Notes: a model not told the origin generated them from the letters alone. A DNA stretch of 64,000 bases from Campylobacteraceae bacterium (GCA_027050775.1 JALUBH010000037.1:94674-158673); one strand, 5' to 3'; positions 25,932-34,828 are shown, counted from the first letter of the stretch. Numbers and translations are program-made.

Positions 25932-28426
25932 TTTGCCCAAGAGGCTATCTTTTTGCTGTACTCGTCATAAATTTTATTTGCCGATGCCTCATCCCTTGCT
26001 TGAATGTAGATATTTAAGTGGTTGCTATATTGATCTGGTATCATCAAAACCCAGTCGGTTTCATTTTTCCAAATCTTAACTCCATCTACAGTTGATGCTT
26101 TTTCCCCCTTGGAGTCCTCTAGGAATTTTCTCATCATTCTTCCTTTGAGGGCTTGAGTGCACTCTATCTTTTTGCTAGAGAAGTGAAAATCATCTATTAT
26201 TTTTACTAAGCTTGAGATTTTGAGGCAATGACAACTAAGCATCTCCATAATTTTAAGACTAGCATACATCGCATCTCTTGTTACTCCAAACTCACTAAAT
26301 GCAAAATTTCCATCAATTGTGGCTATGAGGTCATACTCTTTTAATTTTTGTGCATCAAAATTTGAGTATTTTCCTCTCTCTATTTCCAAGTTTTCAAATT
26401 CAATCATGTCAGGTGCCCATGTTGGCAAAAATACTTTTAGTTTTTTTTCTGTCTTTTCCATATTTAACAGATATAAAACGCTCAGTAAGCCTTTTATTTT
26501 GTCTAAAACTTCCCCATTATCAGCTATAAGCAAAAGTCTTTGAGCATTTGGATAGATTATGATTCCTAAATCATATTCTAGGCTCTTGACAATGTTTGAG
26601 ATATTTGATTTGGCGCGGTTTTCTAGGATTTTTATATTTGAGAGTTTTTTTTCATCATAATAGGCACTTAAGACTATATTTTCAACCCCTAAATCATTTA
26701 AAAGTGCAGGAAAAATATCTGCTGTACTTCCGTGCATAACATCAATGGCTACTTTAAATCCGCCGCATTTTATGATGCTGTGGTCTATCTTTTGCTCTAT
26801 CTCTTTTATGTATTTTTTTGTTTCATCCTCTCTTGAAGGCTCACATATCTGTCCTATCTTTGTATAGTCAACTCTTCTAAAATTTTCTGTAAAAAATGCT
26901 TTTTCAACCCCTTTTATGGAGCTTGAGTCTATCCTAAGGGCTTCCTCATCAAAAAGTGTGATTTGTGAACTTGTTGTGTCCACGATGTCTCTTTTGAAGT
27001 GAGCTCCACCCATCAGTTTTGGATCTCTATATATGAGATATCTTAAGATTGAAGGCGGCACACTTTTCATATCTACCACATTTATTCCCGCACTGAGCAG
27101 ACCACCTAAAAATGCTCTTTTTAACATTCTAGTGCTTTTATCTTTGTCCCTTCCTACTACTACATGCGAGCCTATAGGAAGTTGAGAGGCAAATGCTTCT
27201 GCTAGTTTTGTTGCCATTTCACAAGAGAGTTCTACATTGCTTTTTCCAGAGACACTGCCGTTTTCAAATATGGTATTTTTATATCTGTTTCCAAGCACTA
27301 AAGAGCGGCTGACTATGGAGGCTGGTTCAATCTCTTTGTCGGGCCAAATAGTAACATCTTGTTCAAATGTTGCGAGTTCACCTACTACGCAGCCTTGTGC
27401 AAGGATGAGACCCGCTTTTGCTGTGACATTTTTACCTATTACATTATTATAACAGATGACACAACCATCAAATTTTGCGTTTTTCCCTATCAATATATCG
27501 CTCCACAAAACAGAATTTCTGATATTGCTGTCTTTTTCTATGGATACATTGTTGCCTATGACTGTATTGTTTAGTTTTGTATTTTTTCCAAGTATTACAT
27601 TTTTACCTAAAACTACAGTGCCGATAATCTCTATGCTTTTGTCTAAATTGTAAGGTTCGTCACTATATAAAACTCCATCAGGAAATTGTGTTTTTATGCC
27701 GGGAATTTTAAATTTTACCCTTTTGTTTAGTATGTCATCATAAGCTTCTCTATAGCTATCGGGATTTCCGACATCTCTCCAGTAGCCTTTAAGACTATAG
27801 CCCATCAGCTCTATACTGTTTTCCATGAGTTTTGGAAAAAGATCTTTGGCAAAGTCAAAATTTTCGCCCTTTGGTATGAAGTTTAAGATTTCAGGTTCTA
27901 TGATGTATATACCTGTATTTATGGTATCGCTAAATACTTCACCCCAGCTTGGTTTTTCTAAAAATTTTTCTATGATATCATCATTATTCGCGATAACTAC
28001 ACCAAATTGGAGTGGATTTTCTACCGAAGTAAGACCGATAGAGAGTTTTGCTCTATTTTCTGTGTGGAAATCAAAAAGTTTTTGAAAATCAAAATCAGTA
28101 ACCAAATCACCACTGATGATGATAAAATTTTCATTTCCAATCAATTCTTGAGCTAATTTTACCGCCCCAGCCGTGCCGTAGTCATCATCAGGTGTGACAT
28201 AACTGATTTTTATACCAAGATCACTTCCATCTTTAAAATACTCTTTGATGATATCGGGTTTGAAGTACAAAAGTACGATAAATTCTGTTATACCAAGATC
28301 TTTTAGCATCATCATAGTATGTTCCATCATCGGCCTATTCACGATAGGTAACATCGGTTTTGGACAAGAGTGTGTTAAGGGCTGAATCCTAGTTCCAAAT
28401 CCCCCTGCCATCACTACTGCTTTCAT
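25928..28426 (-). CDS. Sugar nucleotidyltransferase fused to a degenerate phosphohexomutase domain
   Basis: The 832-residue protein has three parts. Residues 1-235 are a nucleotidyltransferase with the signature M-A-G-G-F-G-T-R and P-K-P-M-L-P-I-V-N-R-P. Residues 250-370 are hexapeptide repeats of a left-handed beta-helix. Residues 400-830 resemble phosphoglucomutase/phosphomannomutase, but the phosphoserine loop expected as T-(A/G)-S-H-N-P reads G-G-A-H-F-K-R-D, and the metal site expected as D-x-D-x-D-R reads T-I-D-G-N-F-A-F. The mutase part is therefore probably regulatory or structural. The enzyme would make an NDP-sugar (GDP-mannose-, ADP- or UDP-glucose-type) from a sugar-1-phosphate; specificity is not visible. 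It is the second gene of the polyglucan cluster. Confidence 0.85.
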   Translation of the reverse strand: MKAVVMAGGFGTRIQPLTHSCPKPMLPIVNRPMMEHTMMMLKDLGITEFIVLLYFKPDIIKEYFKDGSDLGIKISYVTPDDDYGTAGAVKLAQELIGNENFIIISGDLVTDFDFQKLFDFHTENRAKLSIGLTSVENPLQFGVVIANNDDIIEKFLEKPSWGEVFSDTINTGIYIIEPEILNFIPKGENFDFAKDLFPKLMENSIELMGYSLKGYWRDVGNPDSYREAYDDILNKRVKFKIPGIKTQFPDGVLYSDEPYNLDKSIEIIGTVVLGKNVILGKNTKLNNTVIGNNVSIEKDSNIRNSVLWSDILIGKNAKFDGCVICYNNVIGKNVTAKAGLILAQGCVVGELATFEQDVTIWPDKEIEPASIVSRSLVLGNRYKNTIFENGSVSGKSNVELSCEMATKLAEAFASQLPIGSHVVVGRDKDKSTRMLKRAFLGGLLSAGINVVDMKSVPPSILRYLIYRDPKLMGGAHFKRDIVDTTSSQITLFDEEALRIDSSSIKGVEKAFFTENFRRVDYTKIGQICEPSREDETKKYIKEIEQKIDHSIIKCGGFKVAIDVMHGSTADIFPALLNDLGVENIVLSAYYDEKKLSNIKILENRAKSNISNIVKSLEYDLGIIIYPNAQRLLLIADNGEVLDKIKGLLSVLYLLNMEKTEKKLKVFLPTWAPDMIEFENLEIERGKYSNFDAQKLKEYDLIATIDGNFAFSEFGVTRDAMYASLKIMEMLSCHCLKISSLVKIIDDFHFSSKKIECTQALKGRMMRKFLEDSKGEKASTVDGVKIWKNETDWVLMIPDQYSNHLNIYIQARDEASANKIYDEYSKKIASWAK

Positions 28427-28440
28427 TTTATATCCCCTTT

Positions 28441-28460
28441 CAGAGGGGCAAAGCCCCTCT
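28441..28460. repeat. Short perfect hairpin before the nucleotidyltransferase gene
   Basis: AGAGGGGC and GCCCCTCT (28442-28449 and 28453-28460) form an eight-base stem with an AAA loop, directly adjoining the first direct repeat. It lies just upstream of the ribosome-binding region of the minus-strand gene that starts at 28426. Confidence 0.6.
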
Positions 28461-28544
28461 AAAATTCCTCGCGACTAAAGCTTCACTTTTGGTGAGAGTA
28501 CACTATCTTTACATCACTAAAGCTAAGGCTATCGCCTAGAATTT
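28461..28544. repeat. Direct repeat unit 1 (AAAATTCCTCGC...CCTAGAATTT)
   Basis: This 84-base unit is repeated 20 bases downstream with only one indel and one substitution. It contains ACTAAAGC twice in the unit and shares words with repeats near 13219 and 56328. No open reading frame or RNA gene was recognised in it. Confidence 0.85.
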
Positions 28545-28564
28545 ATCTATTTCTTATTTGACTT

Positions 28565-28647
28565 AAAATTCCTCGCACTAAAGCTTCACTTTTGGTGAGA
28601 GTACACTATCTTTACATCACTAAAGCTAAGGCTATCACCTAGAATTT
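28565..28647. repeat. Direct repeat unit 2
   Basis: This is the second copy of the unit at 28461-28544. The pair fills most of the 240-base gap between the CBM48 gene and the nucleotidyltransferase gene and may carry the promoter of the large cluster. Confidence 0.85.
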
Positions 28648-28666
28648 CTTGATTTTTACCAATATC

Positions 28667-28945
28667 TTAAACTTTTAGTACTGAGTTTTGTGAATTAAAC
28701 GGCGACATTATTTTTTGGGTGCTATCATCACATATCCATTTGCCGTCATCTAATATATATCCAAACTCATAACTGTTATTTGAGTCCATGACTTTTGTTA
28801 TGTAAAACTCACCATTTTTCTTTTTTTTCATGGTTTCGTCTTTCCATCCGTTCCACTCACCTGAAATTTTCATTGATTGAGCATTTTTTGGTAAAATTGT
28901 AAAAGTGACCCAAGATTTTTTGCTTTTTTTTGTGATTTTTATCAT
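28667..28945 (-). CDS. Small CBM48 (isoamylase N-terminal-like) glucan-binding protein
   Basis: From ATG 28945, six bases after GGAGG, the product has 92 residues. A single early-set beta-sandwich is visible: V-T-F-T-I-L-P-K-N-A, then S-G-E-W-N-G-W-K, then Y-E-F-G-Y-I-L-D-D-G-K-W and a final D-D-S-T-Q pattern. The W-N-x-W core is typical of carbohydrate-binding module 48, also found in GlgB and AMP-kinase beta subunits. It has no catalytic domain, so it probably binds glycogen or targets a partner to it. It heads the minus-strand polyglucan cluster; a start eight codons upstream is less likely because the ribosome-binding site fits only 28945. Confidence 0.8.
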   Translation of the reverse strand: MIKITKKSKKSWVTFTILPKNAQSMKISGEWNGWKDETMKKKKNGEFYITKVMDSNNSYEFGYILDDGKWICDDSTQKIMSPFNSQNSVLKV

Positions 28946-29072
28946 TTTTTCCTCCAATATTTTAAGCATACCCCATTATAGCTAATATAAAATATAATTT
29001 AAATAACAAAAATATATATAAAGAATGTTTTTAGGAGATTGGGTGGGCACTATGTGTGCCCTTTAGTGTTTT

Positions 29073-29300
29073 TTAGAGATTGTTCTCTTTTTTATATTCC
29101 ATTATCATAGCATACGCTTCATCTTTGAGCTTTAGCTTCTCTTTTTTTAGCGTATCAAGTTCTGCCGCATCCAAAAAATCTCTTCCTGCATCTACATCAC
29201 TTATCTTTTTATCAAGTTCATTGTGTCTCTCAAAAATTTTGGCAAAGTGAGCATTTTTTGTTTTTATTTCAGATATAGTTTCTCTGTACTCGTGTAGCAT
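29073..29300 (-). CDS. YdcH-like small coiled protein (DUF465)
   Basis: The 75-residue product is a charged helical hairpin with the DUF465/YdcH pattern: F-x-x-(I/L)-x-x-(R/K)-H-x-x-L-D-x-x-I near residues 23-35 and L-K-K-x-K-L-x-L-K-D-E near residue 55. The family is widespread and of unknown function; it has no catalytic motif. It stands alone between the polyglucan cluster and argJ, with an A-GGAG type ribosome-binding site. A small GGGCAC/GTGCCC stem (29045-29061) follows its stop codon. Confidence 0.8.
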   Translation of the reverse strand: MLHEYRETISEIKTKNAHFAKIFERHNELDKKISDVDAGRDFLDAAELDTLKKEKLKLKDEAYAMIMEYKKENNL

Positions 29301-29343
29301 ATTTTCTCCTTGTTAATTTTTCGTATTTTAGCCTATGTTTGCT

Positions 29344-30528
29344 TTAAGTTCTATAATCTGCATTTATCTCTACATATTTGTAGCTTAAATCACAACCATA
29401 AGCAGTATATGAAAAGTCTCCCATATTTAGATTGCAGGTTATTTTAAAGGACTCATTTTTCATGACTTTGGCCGCTTTTTGTTCTGTTTGCTCATCTAAA
29501 ACAGGATGCTCTTTTGAATAAACCAAAACAGAATCATAGTATATCTCTAGATTTTCTTCATCGCAAGTTGTTCCTGCTGCTCCTATGGTTGAGGCAATTC
29601 TACCCCAGTTTGGGTCTTCTCCAAAAAGTGCGGTTTTTACCAAGAGTGAATTACTCAAAGCTTTTGCGGCTTTGCTTGCTTCTTGTTTGTTTACTGCTCC
29701 ATTTACTTCAAATGCTACAACTTTATTTGAGCCTTCGCCATCTTTGAGTATCATAAGGCTTAGGTTTTTTGTGATAAATTTTAGTGCTTCACCAAATGCT
29801 GTTTTATCATATGCGCTTTTTTTACCGTTTGCTAGAAGCAAGACAGTATCGTTTGTAGATGTATCACCATCTACGCTTATCTTGTTAAAAGACTCTTTTA
29901 CGGACTCGCTTAGCAGTTCATCCATATCATTTTTTGGTATATTTGCATCTGTTGTTATGAAACAAAGCATAGTAGCCATAGCTGGGTTTATCATTCCGGC
30001 ACCTTTGCAGATGCCAGCTATATGAAAATACTCACCGTTATCTAATTCAACTCTCAAACAGAGCTCTTTTGCAAAACTGTCAGTTGTCATTATGGCTTGC
30101 GAGCAGTTGTTTGAATTTTTTGAACTAAAATCAAATCTGTTCGCAGCAGAGATTATCTTTTCTTTATCTAATGGGTATCCTATGACTCCGGTTGAACTCA
30201 TGATTGGATTTGTCAACTCTATGCTATCTATATTTTCAAAGATAAAATCTATATCATCTATGCCTTTTTGACCTGTGATAGCATTTGCATTTTTTGAGTT
30301 CATTAGTACAAAATTTGTTTTAAAATTTTTTGGATATCTATTGAAGTGTCTTATGGGAGCTGCTTGGAATTTGTTTGTTGTAAAAACTGCACTCACATCG
30401 CACTCTTTTTCACTTCTTATAAATGCAACATCTAATGCCCCATCTTTTTTAAATCCGGCACTTATGCCACCACTAAAAAAGCCATCTACATTGTCTATTC
30501 CGTTTTTTAGTGAAATTAGTTCAAACAT
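29344..30528 (-). CDS. argJ: Bifunctional ornithine acetyltransferase / N-acetylglutamate synthase
   Basis: ArgJ recycles the acetyl group from N-acetylornithine to glutamate in arginine biosynthesis. The 394-residue precursor contains the autocleavage site in M-A-T-M-L-C-F-I-T-T-D-A, where the Thr after Ala becomes the N-terminal nucleophile of the beta chain. Other family signatures are G-V-I-G-Y-P-L near residue 118, K-G-A-G-M-I-N-P near 175 and D-T-S-T-N-D-T near 218, plus D-P-N-W-G-R near 305. The start overlaps the end of the upstream potassium-channel gene by eight bases. Whether it also makes acetylglutamate de novo cannot be told from the sequence. Confidence 0.96.
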   Translation of the reverse strand: MFELISLKNGIDNVDGFFSGGISAGFKKDGALDVAFIRSEKECDVSAVFTTNKFQAAPIRHFNRYPKNFKTNFVLMNSKNANAITGQKGIDDIDFIFENIDSIELTNPIMSSTGVIGYPLDKEKIISAANRFDFSSKNSNNCSQAIMTTDSFAKELCLRVELDNGEYFHIAGICKGAGMINPAMATMLCFITTDANIPKNDMDELLSESVKESFNKISVDGDTSTNDTVLLLANGKKSAYDKTAFGEALKFITKNLSLMILKDGEGSNKVVAFEVNGAVNKQEASKAAKALSNSLLVKTALFGEDPNWGRIASTIGAAGTTCDEENLEIYYDSVLVYSKEHPVLDEQTEQKAAKVMKNESFKITCNLNMGDFSYTAYGCDLSYKYVEINADYRT

Positions 30529-31651
30529 ACTTCAGCTCCTCTGGTTTGTATCTATTTTTGATGATATTTTTTGCATCTCTTATCCCTTTGCCGGTGCCTA
30601 TCAAAAGTAGTTTTGAACTGCTCATGATTAGTGTATCTCCTTTTGGCATAGGTGTAAATCTTCCATTTGCCTCTTCCATACCAACTATGCTCACATTTGT
30701 CATCTCTCTTATGTGTGCCTCTCTTATCTTTTTGTATCTCAGCCATGAAGTTTCGGGGATTTCTACCTCTTCCATGTCTATGGGAATGTCTCGCCTATAA
30801 AGTATATTTTCAAGCATATTTTCCATATCTGGTCTTACGCTCATGGAGCTTATCCTTTGAGCCATCAGTTTTGTTGCAGATACCACGCTATCGGCTCCTA
30901 GCTTTTTGAGTTTATTTATGTCATTTACATTGTTTGCTTGTGACATTATAAAGTATGGCTTTTTTAGTCCAAGTTCTTTTTCAAAGAGTCTAGTAGTTGC
31001 GATTTGAGCTATATTGTCAGCTAGATTTACACTTAGTGTTATCAAGCCTTTTGCACTTGAAAGACCTGATTTTAAAAGTGCTACTTCTGTATGGGGTTCT
31101 TCTTGCACAAAGTGTGGATATTTGTATTTTTCAGCGATTTTGTCTAGGTTTTCATCAGGTGCAATAACAACGAATGGAATATGATTTTCTCTGAATTGTT
31201 TTGAGAGTTCTATGGTGTATTCATTGTGATAGCAGATTACAAAGTGGTTTTTTAGACGAGCTATTTTATATAACATTTGACGCTCCTTAAATATTCTGAC
31301 AAAATTTCCCTTGTTTAATACCTCTACTAAGATACCAATAGAAAAAGAAAATACGCCAAATCCGAGTATTATGAGGGTGATAGTGAAGATTCTCCCACCT
31401 TCCGAGATGGGTGCAATCTCTCCAAACCCGACTGTAGTAAAGGTGATACCGGCTTGATATATCGCATCGCTTAGGGAAAAATCATCAATTATGATATATC
31501 CTAGTGCTCCTAGCATAATCATAAATACCGTCAATATAAGAGGAAGACGGAAAGGTTTTAGTTCTTGGTAGAGTTTTGTATCTAAATTAATCGCGGGGAC
31601 TTTTCTATCACTCCAATGCAAAAGCTTTTTGATTTTTTGAAGTAAAGACAC
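30521..31651 (-). CDS. Two-TM potassium channel with RCK (TrkA-N/TrkA-C) domains
   Basis: The 376-residue inner-membrane protein has two membrane helices (about 37-55 and 86-110) flanking a pore loop with the filter T-V-G-F-G-E at residues 73-78, a variant of the potassium signature T-V-G-Y-G-D. The cytoplasmic remainder is an RCK module: a Rossmann half (H-F-V-I-C-Y-H-N-E-Y, residues 132-250) and a C-terminal half (residues 290-370). This is the MthK-like architecture of ligand-gated K+ channels. The nucleotide motif is not the standard G-x-G-x-x-G, so the ligand is open. Confidence 0.88.
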   Translation of the reverse strand: MSLLQKIKKLLHWSDRKVPAINLDTKLYQELKPFRLPLILTVFMIMLGALGYIIIDDFSLSDAIYQAGITFTTVGFGEIAPISEGGRIFTITLIILGFGVFSFSIGILVEVLNKGNFVRIFKERQMLYKIARLKNHFVICYHNEYTIELSKQFRENHIPFVVIAPDENLDKIAEKYKYPHFVQEEPHTEVALLKSGLSSAKGLITLSVNLADNIAQIATTRLFEKELGLKKPYFIMSQANNVNDINKLKKLGADSVVSATKLMAQRISSMSVRPDMENMLENILYRRDIPIDMEEVEIPETSWLRYKKIREAHIREMTNVSIVGMEEANGRFTPMPKGDTLIMSSSKLLLIGTGKGIRDAKNIIKNRYKPEELKYV

Positions 31652-31686
31652 TTAAGTCACTTTGATCCCCGGTTTTTGGGGTAAAA

Positions 31687-31875
31687 TTAAGCGTTTTTCT
31701 TCATTGTACGAAGCGTAGAAGCAGCAACTTTTATCTTTTTTGTTGTGCCGTCTTCGAGTGTAACTCTTACTGTTCTTAGATTTGGAAGAAATCTTCTTTT
31801 TGTTTTATTGTGAGCATGACTTACATTGTTTCCAACCATAGGTCCTTTGCCGGTTATTGCGCATCTTTTTGCCAT
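31687..31875 (-). CDS. rpmB: Ribosomal protein L28
   Basis: This 62-residue basic protein begins [10 protein letters not shown] and contains [15 protein letters not shown], the L28 signature. It is part of the large ribosomal subunit. It is transcribed away from the HDOD gene, and the 130-base gap to that gene must carry promoters for both directions. Confidence 0.97.
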   Translation of the reverse strand: MAKRCAITGKGPMVGNNVSHAHNKTKRRFLPNLRTVRVTLEDGTTKKIKVAASTLRTMKKNA

Positions 31876-32005
31876 TTTGTATTCCTTGAGTGTATTATTA
31901 TTACTTTTGGTTGCGGTAATAAGGACGACATTATACCAAAAATTTATAAAGGTTTTATGAAATTAACGATAGAATCTAAAAATTTCTAAAAATAAGGATA
32001 TTCTG

Positions 32006-32791
32006 TTGCTTCATAAATATGATATCGATAGATATTTAGACTCTATTCCCCCAATTCCTAAAACTATAAAATCTACTCTTTTATATCTAGACAAAGCAGA
32101 TATGCTTCAAGCTGCAAATATCGCCAAAGAAGATGTTGTTTTTGTTGAGTATCTTTCAGATGTGGTAAACAAGCCTATTTTTGGATTTAGGGATGAAATT
32201 AGAAATGTAAATCAAATTTTTGGAATCTTAGGACTTAATCGTGCCAAACAGATGATTTATAGTTATTATATGCAGATCATTTTACCTAAGAAATGGGAAG
32301 TTTTTGATTTTTCAAGTAAAAAATTTCAAGATTTGCAAGCAAATTTGATGATACAATGGAGCAAAATTTTAGATGCTTTGGCAATTCAAAACAGAGATCT
32401 TGAACACAGTATCACCCTCATACCGGCCTCTTTGATTGTTTGTGAAATGCTGTTTCGAGATATAAAAGATACTATATCCTTATTGCGAGACACAAAAGAG
32501 ATAACCTATGATGCGATACTCTATAAAATGTCAGGATATAGACTCTTGGATGTGGTCGAAAAGATTGCAAAAAAATGGGAGTTTAAAAAGAGTACTGCAG
32601 TGTTTGTAAAGAGTGCTTTAGGGTCTGAGTCAAAGAGAGAAATAGACATATATCTAAGACTGTTGTTGAGCTACGAGATGAGCAAGCCATATATCATCGA
32701 CAGTGGGCTAAATGACTTTTTTGATTTTTCACTTGATTTTAAAGAAAAAGATATAAGCAAATTTCAAAGTATAATCGATATGGAAATTTGA
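32006..32791 (+). CDS. HDOD-domain signalling protein
   Basis: The 261-residue protein resembles HDOD proteins, which are HD-like helical domains without catalytic histidine-aspartate pairs and often act in signalling or motility control. Supporting features are the N-terminal P-P-I-P-K-T segment, an S-x-x-V-N-K/N-P-x-F-G-F pattern near residue 62, and I-F-G-I-L-G-L-N-R-A-K near residue 80. The start is TTG at 32006, six bases after AAGGAT; no better ATG is upstream. It is two bases from the STAS/CheX-like gene and probably forms one unit with it. The similarity is moderate, so the domain call is tentative. Confidence 0.65.
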   Translation: MLHKYDIDRYLDSIPPIPKTIKSTLLYLDKADMLQAANIAKEDVVFVEYLSDVVNKPIFGFRDEIRNVNQIFGILGLNRAKQMIYSYYMQIILPKKWEVFDFSSKKFQDLQANLMIQWSKILDALAIQNRDLEHSITLIPASLIVCEMLFRDIKDTISLLRDTKEITYDAILYKMSGYRLLDVVEKIAKKWEFKKSTAVFVKSALGSESKREIDIYLRLLLSYEMSKPYIIDSGLNDFFDFSLDFKEKDISKFQSIIDMEI

Positions 32792-32792
32792 T

Positions 32793-34172
32793 ATGAAGCC
32801 AATAATCAAAAATAGTGTTGCGATTTTTCATCCAAGTGGATTTTTGGATGGAAATAATGCTATGACGATTATAACAGGTGCGGATGAAAATGAAATCATA
32901 TCAAAAAGACCTGACGCGATTTTTGTCTCTTTGCAAAAAATTATATTTTTCAACAAAAAAGGCATAGCATACTTAGCTGATAGATTAACTTTTTTGAAAA
33001 ATGAGTGTGTAGCATTTGTGGGTTTTTGTGATTATGATAAAAAAAAGTATAACTCCATTTTGGATATGTTTACAGATGATATAAATTTTTCATTGGTGCA
33101 GAGTGAAGATTTGGTATTTTTGTTTGCGGGTACTAAAAATGTGGACTCCAAAAGTATCATCATATACTCAGATGATCACAGCCAAAAAAATCAACTAGCC
33201 ATGGCATTGATAGAGAGAAAACTAGATGTCAAAATCGCAAAAGATGAGGTCGAATTTAAAAAAGATAGGAAAAACTTTGATTTTATCGTCGAGCACTCTT
33301 ACATAGGTAATATAGAGAAAAAAGTATCTGTTTTTATCAAAAACAATATCATTATTTATACGCTAAAGGGTTTTATTGATTCTGATATAATAAACACATT
33401 TGATATGAGATATCACAGAAACTCCATAAAAGTTGGTTTTAGGATTTTTTGTTTTGATGTATCTGATGTGTCATCTATAAATATCCATGGAGCAAATTTT
33501 TTATCAAAACTTTCAATCGAAGGTGCCGAATTTGGTGTGAGTATCGTAGTGTGCGGACTTCATTCAAATAAAATAGCAAAGATTTTAACTCAGGACTTAG
33601 AAGATGCGGGCATATTGCTTTATGAAGATTTGAAGAGCTTTTTTAGTGATGAAGATATCGTCGGGCAGACAGGTATAGAGACTCAAAAAATGGTTAAAAA
33701 GGTCAACATAGATAAAAAGATTATCTCCATATTGCCCACCGTTATAGAGGCAACAGTTCATACCGTAGAAGTTTTATCAGATAAAAAACCGAACAAACAA
33801 AATGTAAAAATCAAAAAACTACATATGGAAAAAGAGGATGATTTTTTGATATCCATAGTGGGTATGTATGGTGGAGCCGACGCTGTTTTGATGTTGGTCA
33901 TGGATAGACAAGATGCCGAGGATGTATGTAAAATCTTATTGGTAGATGAGTTTACACAAGAAGATTTATTTGACTCATTTAGCGAGTTTGCAAGTGTGAT
34001 AAGCGGTAAGATTGTGCAAATACTAAAGAGTAAACATATAGATGTAGAAGTTACAATGCCAAGGATATTTGATAAAATATCAGAGGTGAAAAAACTGGAG
34101 AACACCAACAATGGTGTTCAAGTAGATTTTAAAATTAAAAACAGAGATATGATTATATTTTTAACAAGATAA
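32793..34172 (+). CDS. STAS-like / CheX-like signalling protein
   Basis: The 459-residue protein seems to have two STAS-like modules (about residues 1-110 and 175-290) and a C-terminal domain (310-459) resembling the CheX/CheC family of CheY phosphatases: an M-Y-G-G-A-D-A-V-L segment followed by D-L-F-D-S-F-S-E-F-A-S-V-I-S-G. In CheX the catalytic pair is Glu-x-x-Asn; here residues 398-401 read E-F-A-S, so the asparagine is replaced and phosphatase activity is doubtful. It lies two bases after the HDOD gene. A chemotaxis or surface-signalling role is inference. Domain boundaries are by eye. Confidence 0.55.
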   Translation: MKPIIKNSVAIFHPSGFLDGNNAMTIITGADENEIISKRPDAIFVSLQKIIFFNKKGIAYLADRLTFLKNECVAFVGFCDYDKKKYNSILDMFTDDINFSLVQSEDLVFLFAGTKNVDSKSIIIYSDDHSQKNQLAMALIERKLDVKIAKDEVEFKKDRKNFDFIVEHSYIGNIEKKVSVFIKNNIIIYTLKGFIDSDIINTFDMRYHRNSIKVGFRIFCFDVSDVSSINIHGANFLSKLSIEGAEFGVSIVVCGLHSNKIAKILTQDLEDAGILLYEDLKSFFSDEDIVGQTGIETQKMVKKVNIDKKIISILPTVIEATVHTVEVLSDKKPNKQNVKIKKLHMEKEDDFLISIVGMYGGADAVLMLVMDRQDAEDVCKILLVDEFTQEDLFDSFSEFASVISGKIVQILKSKHIDVEVTMPRIFDKISEVKKLENTNNGVQVDFKIKNRDMIIFLTR

Positions 34173-34186
34173 GGGAGTAGTTTAAG

Positions 34187-34828
34187 ATGATGGTAGCACC
34201 AAGTATTTTGTCTGCTGATTTTGGCAGGCTTAATGATGAGATTAAGGCGATATGTGAAGCAGGATGTGATTTTGTGCATGTAGATGTGATGGATGGGCAT
34301 TTTGTACCAAATATGACCATAGGACCGGTAGTTGTAAGTGCAGTTGCAAAGGTAGCGACAAAACCGCTTGATATTCATTTGATGGTCGAAAACAACACTT
34401 TTTTTGTAGAGCTATTTGCCCCTTTAAAACCGGAGTTTATCTCTTTTCATATCGAAGAAGAGAAGCATCCGCACAGACTTATACAAAAAATCAAAAGCTA
34501 TGGCATAGGAGCTGCTGTTGTCTTAAATCCTCATACGCCTCCTTCTTTAGTAGAGTATCTTTTGGAAGATTTGGATATGGTTCTTCTGATGAGTGTAAAT
34601 CCCGGATTTGGTGGTCAAAAGTTCATATCGTCAGTCTACCAAAAAGCAAAAAAACTAAGAGAGATGATAGATGCAAGAGGTTTGAAAACTCTCATAGAAG
34701 TCGATGGGGGAGTTAATGATACAAATGTTAAAGAGCTAAAAAGTGCAGGTGTGGATATGGTGGTGGCAGGAAATTATGTGTTTGGAAGTTCATCATATAA
34801 AGATGCGATAAGTAGTTTAAAACAGTGA
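34187..34828 (+). CDS. rpe: Ribulose-phosphate 3-epimerase
   Basis: Rpe interconverts ribulose-5-phosphate and xylulose-5-phosphate in the pentose phosphate or Calvin-type pathway. The 213-residue TIM barrel shows A-P-S-I-L-S-A-D-F near the start, the metal-binding H-V-D-V-M-D-G-H-F-V-P-N, L-D-I-H-L-M-V-E, M-S-V-N-P-G-F-G-G-Q and E-V-D-G-G-V, all canonical. A GGGAG ribosome-binding site precedes the ATG. It overlaps trpF at its stop codon. Confidence 0.97.
   Translation: MMVAPSILSADFGRLNDEIKAICEAGCDFVHVDVMDGHFVPNMTIGPVVVSAVAKVATKPLDIHLMVENNTFFVELFAPLKPEFISFHIEEEKHPHRLIQKIKSYGIGAAVVLNPHTPPSLVEYLLEDLDMVLLMSVNPGFGGQKFISSVYQKAKKLREMIDARGLKTLIEVDGGVNDTNVKELKSAGVDMVVAGNYVFGSSSYKDAISSLKQ

Noticed and set aside
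25928-28426. Calling the nucleotidyltransferase fusion GlgC
   Set aside because: The hexapeptide plus phosphomutase-like architecture is not that of GlgC and the nucleotide specificity is not visible.
28461-28647. CRISPR-like array
   Set aside because: There are only two long units with a 20-base gap, no further spacers and no cas genes.
29045-29061. Terminator after the YdcH-like gene
   Set aside because: GGGCAC/GTGCCC is a short stem and no T-run follows on the minus strand; kept only as a remark.
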